Positions 61,034 through 64,000 of a DNA stretch of 64,000 nucleotides are shown here, in pieces (the stretch's first letter is position 1; the number at the start of each line of letters is the position of its first letter). Source of the stretch: JANQMX01 sp965247175 (GTDB taxonomy: Bacteria; Pseudomonadota; Alphaproteobacteria; Kiloniellales; DSM-21159). The notes under the pieces were generated by a model that was given only the letters and a program-made list of their open reading frames with translations, searched no databases and was not told where the DNA came from. The stretch covers positions 1,860,001 to 1,924,000 of the forward strand of contig OZ252006.1 in NCBI GenBank assembly GCA_965247175.1, written 5' to 3'. The position numbers and the translations under genes were made by a program.

Positions 61034-61360
61034 ATGTTTGGCAAGTCCATGGCCGGAATGGCCCTCAGCGCATTGCTGCTGAGCGGCTGCACCATGACGG
61101 AAGCGATGTTGGCAAGCGCCAGCATTGCGACCTTCGTCCAAACCGACAAGACCATGACGGACCACGTGGTCAGCTACGTGTCCGGCGAAGACTGCTCAAT
61201 CCTCCACACCCAGGATGGCGGAGAGTACTGCCGCGATGAGAACGGAGCAGTGAGGGATGCTTCAGTCACCCAGCAGACCTATTGCTACCGCACCCTGGGC
61301 GGCGTCGACTGCTATCTACAAGAAGACCCAAAAGCGTCTTCTTCTCAGATAATTAACTGA
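61034..61360 (+). CDS. Small lipoprotein, paralogue of the one at 12462
   Basis: A 108-residue lipoprotein with signal ending LLSGC (Cys19). Its core, KTMTDH at residue 39, GEDC (Cys54) and YCRD (Cys66), matches the lipoprotein at 12462-12926 with identical spacing. Two more cysteines follow in TYCYRTLGGVDCYL, which the other copy lacks. The ATG at 61034 is preferred to an upstream start, as it begins the signal peptide. No function can be given. Confidence 0.78.
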   Translation: MFGKSMAGMALSALLLSGCTMTEAMLASASIATFVQTDKTMTDHVVSYVSGEDCSILHTQDGGEYCRDENGAVRDASVTQQTYCYRTLGGVDCYLQEDPKASSSQIIN

Positions 61361-61498
61361 TAATTCTCTTGTAGAATATCATCTACTGATACGGGCCTGC
61401 AGGCTCTCGCTCGCCGCGCTTTCCGATTGGCCCCGGTCGCCAAATGGGTTAGGCTTTCATCAAACGATAATAATATTTTCGACTGTCGCGGAGGGCAT

Positions 61499-61852
61499 AT
61501 GGCCGACCTGCTTTGGTTCGAGACGTATCGTCGGTCGAAGCGTCGTAAGGGGAAGCCGACCTTTTTCAGCCGAGCGGAGCTCAATTCGCTCCTTTCCATG
61601 TACAGCCAGCGCGTCGCCTCGGGCGACTGGAAAGACTACGCCATCGACCATCATTCCGATGCCGCTGTCTTTTCCGTCTTTCGCCATACCCACGAACGGC
61701 CGCCGCTCTACTCAATCGCCAAGCGGTCCGGCACAGGTGGGAACAAGTCCACGGAGTATCTCGTGTTCAGCGGGCTACAGCGCCTCGCCCGGGCACAGAA
61801 TCTGGGAGAGGCGCTCAAGGTGGTGGAAAAGAAGCTCCACCCCGTCACCTGA
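61499..61852 (+). CDS. DUF2794 family protein
   Basis: A 117-residue protein of DUF2794, a family of alphaproteobacteria with no known role. Typical blocks are FFSRAELNSLLSMYS, GDWKDYAIDH and AVFSVFRHT, then a basic middle region. The ATG at 61499 has GGAGG 5-9 bases upstream. A terminator lies right after the stop. Confidence 0.88.
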   Translation: MADLLWFETYRRSKRRKGKPTFFSRAELNSLLSMYSQRVASGDWKDYAIDHHSDAAVFSVFRHTHERPPLYSIAKRSGTGGNKSTEYLVFSGLQRLARAQNLGEALKVVEKKLHPVT

Positions 61853-61855
61853 AGC

Positions 61856-61877
61856 GACCGCCGAGGCGGTCTTTTTT
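61856..61877 (+). terminator. Rho-independent terminator after the DUF2794 gene
   Basis: GACCGC-CGAG-GCGGTC followed by six T. It lies between two convergent genes, so it may also slow transcription from the methyltransferase side, though there is no matching T run on that strand. Confidence 0.85.
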
Positions 61878-61887
61878 AATGCCAGTC

Positions 61888-62670
61888 CTAGTCGTTCCAA
61901 TGCTTCAGCAGAATGCCCTGGCCGGTCGGTAGCTCGAGAATCCTGAGCTGAGACAGCTCTTCCGCAATGGGATCCAAGGCGAGCTTCTGTTCCCGATATC
62001 CATACCATCCGTAGTCATCGAAAACGATCGCGCCCCCCGGTGAGAGCCGTGGCAGCACGGCCTTCAGGGCAGCCGACTCGGGGTCCGGATGGTTCATGTC
62101 GATGTGCGCGAAGGCAATCTGCTCGGGGAAACCTTGCGCGAAGGAGTCCGGAACGGAGCCTTTGATCACGGTGACGAAGTCCAAGTCGGCAAAGCGCTCT
62201 CGCACCTTCTCGTACATCTCGGGATCGTCATGCGCCGTCATGCGCGTGTGCTCGTCGCCTTCGCTCCAGGCAAAGAGATCGTAGAGAAAGTAGCGCTTTC
62301 CCAGGGCCTTGAGGTCGATCTTGCGTAGCAACTCCGAAGCCGTGTGTCCCGTATGGCACCCCAGTTCCACAAAGTCGCCGGCGACCTTCGAGGCGGCCTC
62401 GGCAAAGTAGAGAAGAATGTATGTCCGCCAGACGGTGCTCTTTTCGACAAGACTGGTTGCGTCATCCTTGAGAGGACCGAGGAAGAAATCGTCCCTCAGA
62501 AACGACAGGTTCCTGTTCCATGTGACGACGTTGTCTGCGCAGAAGAAAGACCCCCGGGCATCTGGAATCAAACTCTCTTTCAAGAGTTGGATCGCGGTCA
62601 GAAACTTGGTGGGGTCTTGGACATTGTAATTGGCGCCCACCATTCCGACCGGATGATAACCGTCTTGCAT
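61888..62670 (-). CDS. TylF/MycF-like O-methyltransferase
   Basis: A 260-residue class I SAM-dependent methyltransferase of the TylF/MycF type. The SAM loop is VELGCHTGHT (about 101-110), and a metal site is likely in HIDMNH together with FDDYGW. TylF and MycF methylate sugars on macrolide antibiotics, but most relatives in proteobacteria have unknown substrates, often sugars of surface polysaccharides. GGGAG precedes the ATG at 62670. No antibiotic gene cluster is visible. Confidence 0.8.
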   Translation of the reverse strand: MQDGYHPVGMVGANYNVQDPTKFLTAIQLLKESLIPDARGSFFCADNVVTWNRNLSFLRDDFFLGPLKDDATSLVEKSTVWRTYILLYFAEAASKVAGDFVELGCHTGHTASELLRKIDLKALGKRYFLYDLFAWSEGDEHTRMTAHDDPEMYEKVRERFADLDFVTVIKGSVPDSFAQGFPEQIAFAHIDMNHPDPESAALKAVLPRLSPGGAIVFDDYGWYGYREQKLALDPIAEELSQLRILELPTGQGILLKHWND

Positions 62671-62981
62671 CGACTGTTCTCCCGCGCCTGACCACCCTTC
62701 GTTTCTACCGCCTACAACAGCAGCAGCGGCGCACGAGGCCCGCGCACCGCCATCAGGTCTCACAAGAATTCACTTATTTTATGTGAATCTAAAACGACTT
62801 TGACTTGTTCGCGATGACTGGTAGCGATCAGAAATCGCAGCGCATTCTTGTGAAATTCAGCCTCCCACCACTTTGCGATACGGCCCTCGCGGCAGCGTCA
62901 CACGGTCGAAGTGTCGCCTGCGACGATTCCATCTCGCCTAGTTCTGCTCTAGGCTGTGTCGGATTTGCCGCTGGGGGGCTT
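62671..62981. promoter_or_regulatory. 311-base divergent gap with inverted repeats
   Basis: No gene is seen between the methyltransferase and the MFS transporter. An AT-rich patch holds the inverted repeat ATTCAC-N9-GTGAAT (62768-62788). A second, wider pair, TCACAAGAAT (62760-62769) and ATTCTTGTGA (62844-62853), lies 74 bases apart. These share the GTGAA/TTCAC core and could be binding sites for one regulator. Confidence 0.4.
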
Positions 62982-64000
62982 ATGTCGCTTACGAAGCTCG
63001 GTCTGCTAGTCGTGATTTTCGTGGATGTTGCCGGACAAGGCCTGATCATCCCGATCATCAATGCGCTGATCACCGACCCGACAAACCAATTCATGTCGTC
63101 GCAGGCCACCGAAAGCCAGCGCCACGCGGCCTACGGCCTGGTCATCGGCGTGTTCTATCTCTCTTGGTTCCTGGGCGCTGTCTACATCTCACGACTTTCG
63201 GACAGCATCGGCCGCAAGAAGGGCATGCTGATCTGCCTTGTCGGTGCACTGATCGGCTATGTCCTGACCATCGCGGCGATCGCCCTGGGCAGTCTGTGGC
63301 TCATGCTGCTCGGCCGGGCCATCACTGGCTTCACCGCCGGCAACCAACCCATCGCCCAGGCCGCCATGGCCGATCTCAGCAACTCGGAGGAAGAGAAGAC
63401 GCGAAACCTCGGCTATGCGGTCTCGGCCTTCAGCATCGGGCTGGTCGCAGGCCCGATCATCGCAGGTGTCCTGTCGGACAAGGCCGTGATCGGCGATTTC
63501 GCCTCGCTGAGCCTTCCCTTCTACGTTGCCACCGGCCTGGTGATCCTCGCGATCGTTCTGATCCTCTTCTGGTTCCAGGACCCAAAGACAGAACGGGCAG
63601 AGCTGCGCGTGAAGCCGCTCGAGGTGGTGATTCTGCTGATGCAGATCGTGCACCGCCCAACCGTATGGCGAATCTCAGCTGTGTTCTTCTTTTTCATGTT
63701 CGTCTGGAACACCTGCTACATCTTTCTCGACGACTACCTGACCAGCCGTTTCGATCTCGGAACATTCGGCGCCAGCGCAGCCCTTCTGGTCAGCGGAGCG
63801 ACCCTGGCCCTCTGCAGCGGATATCTGGTCACGCCGATCGGTCGGCGATTCTCGAAGCAGACCATCGTGGTCGGTGCCAGCAGCCTGATGGCCATATCCG
63901 CCGCGCTCTTTACGAGCCTTCCCGGTCTCACGGTCATCTTTCTGGCCATCGTCCCGCTCGCCGGCGCCTTCGCGGTCGGCTATGCGACGCTGCTCAGCAT
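62982..64000 (+). CDS. Major facilitator superfamily transporter, 5' part
   Basis: The frame opens at the ATG at 62982 (GGGGGG upstream) and runs past the window edge; 339 complete codons are visible. Hydrophobic helices alternate with short loops, and the MFS loop between helices 2 and 3 reads DSIGRKKGM, the usual sugar- and drug-transporter signature. FLDDYLTSRFDLG lies between helices 6 and 7 or so. Substrate unknown; such genes often encode drug or metabolite exporters. Confidence 0.85.
   Translation, partial: MSLTKLGLLVVIFVDVAGQGLIIPIINALITDPTNQFMSSQATESQRHAAYGLVIGVFYLSWFLGAVYISRLSDSIGRKKGMLICLVGALIGYVLTIAAIALGSLWLMLLGRAITGFTAGNQPIAQAAMADLSNSEEEKTRNLGYAVSAFSIGLVAGPIIAGVLSDKAVIGDFASLSLPFYVATGLVILAIVLILFWFQDPKTERAELRVKPLEVVILLMQIVHRPTVWRISAVFFFFMFVWNTCYIFLDDYLTSRFDLGTFGASAALLVSGATLALCSGYLVTPIGRRFSKQTIVVGASSLMAISAALFTSLPGLTVIFLAIVPLAGAFAVGYATLLS

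Overview
This 64 kb window is a stretch of ordinary, gene-dense bacterial chromosome. Gene content and gene order point to an alphaproteobacterium, most likely of the Rhodospirillales or Kiloniellales type. The evidence is the HdaA-ppk-ppx order, the DivK-PleD pair, an EipB-family (DUF1849) envelope protein, the LptD-SurA-PdxA-RsmA-Gmk block, DUF2794 and DUF2937 proteins, and high-GC codon use. I see no rRNA, tRNA, insertion sequence, prophage or CRISPR array. Start codons are often not ATG; six genes are best read as starting with TTG.

Layout, left to right. 1-8.2 kb: an AI-2E-family permease (cut by the window edge), the replication regulator HdaA, an atypical SDR protein, and a polyphosphate module (CYTH-CHAD protein, SixA-like phosphatase, ppk1, ppx). 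8.2-16.2 kb: a lysostaphin-fold (M23) protein, RNase D divergent from aspS, a small lipoprotein, agmatine deiminase, a hydroxyacid dehydrogenase, and EipB. 16-23 kb: an E. coli Mak-like fructokinase coupled to DNA polymerase IV, DivK-PleD, ribosomal protein L33, a Nudix hydrolase and an S41 lipoprotein peptidase. 23-29.3 kb: the dprA-topA-rnr operon. 29.5-32.5 kb: an EamA transporter and pepA-holC. 32.6-38.9 kb: the lptD-surA-pdxA-rsmA line, with gmk and yicC facing it. 39.9-45.2 kb: an SDR gene, then fabD-fabG-acpP-fabF-mltG on the minus strand. 45.3-56.7 kb: rpsF-rpsR-rplI, cfa, dnaB-alr-mlaE-mlaF-radA-cvpA-purF and a DUF2937 gene on the plus strand. 56.7-61 kb: an SDR gene, then the yfgM-bamB-der order known from E. 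coli. 61-64 kb: a second small lipoprotein, a DUF2794 protein, a TylF-like methyltransferase and an MFS transporter that runs off the edge.

Most of the window is housekeeping: fatty-acid synthesis, outer-membrane assembly, replication and repair, ribosomal proteins and polyphosphate metabolism. The items most worth a second look are: (1) two small lipoproteins about 48 kb apart that share an exact KT-x-TDH / DC-x11-CR framework and look like an undescribed paralogous family; (2) a perfect 8-8-8 inverted repeat between the SixA-like gene and ppk1, plus nested inverted repeats before the CYTH-CHAD gene; (3) a promoter followed at once by a G/C hairpin with a T run and a folded leader before rpsF; (4) the absence of lptF and lptG from their usual place between pepA and lptD; and (5) very tight convergent gene ends, two of which share a palindromic stop tetranucleotide. 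I did not find a clearly novel multi-gene system.
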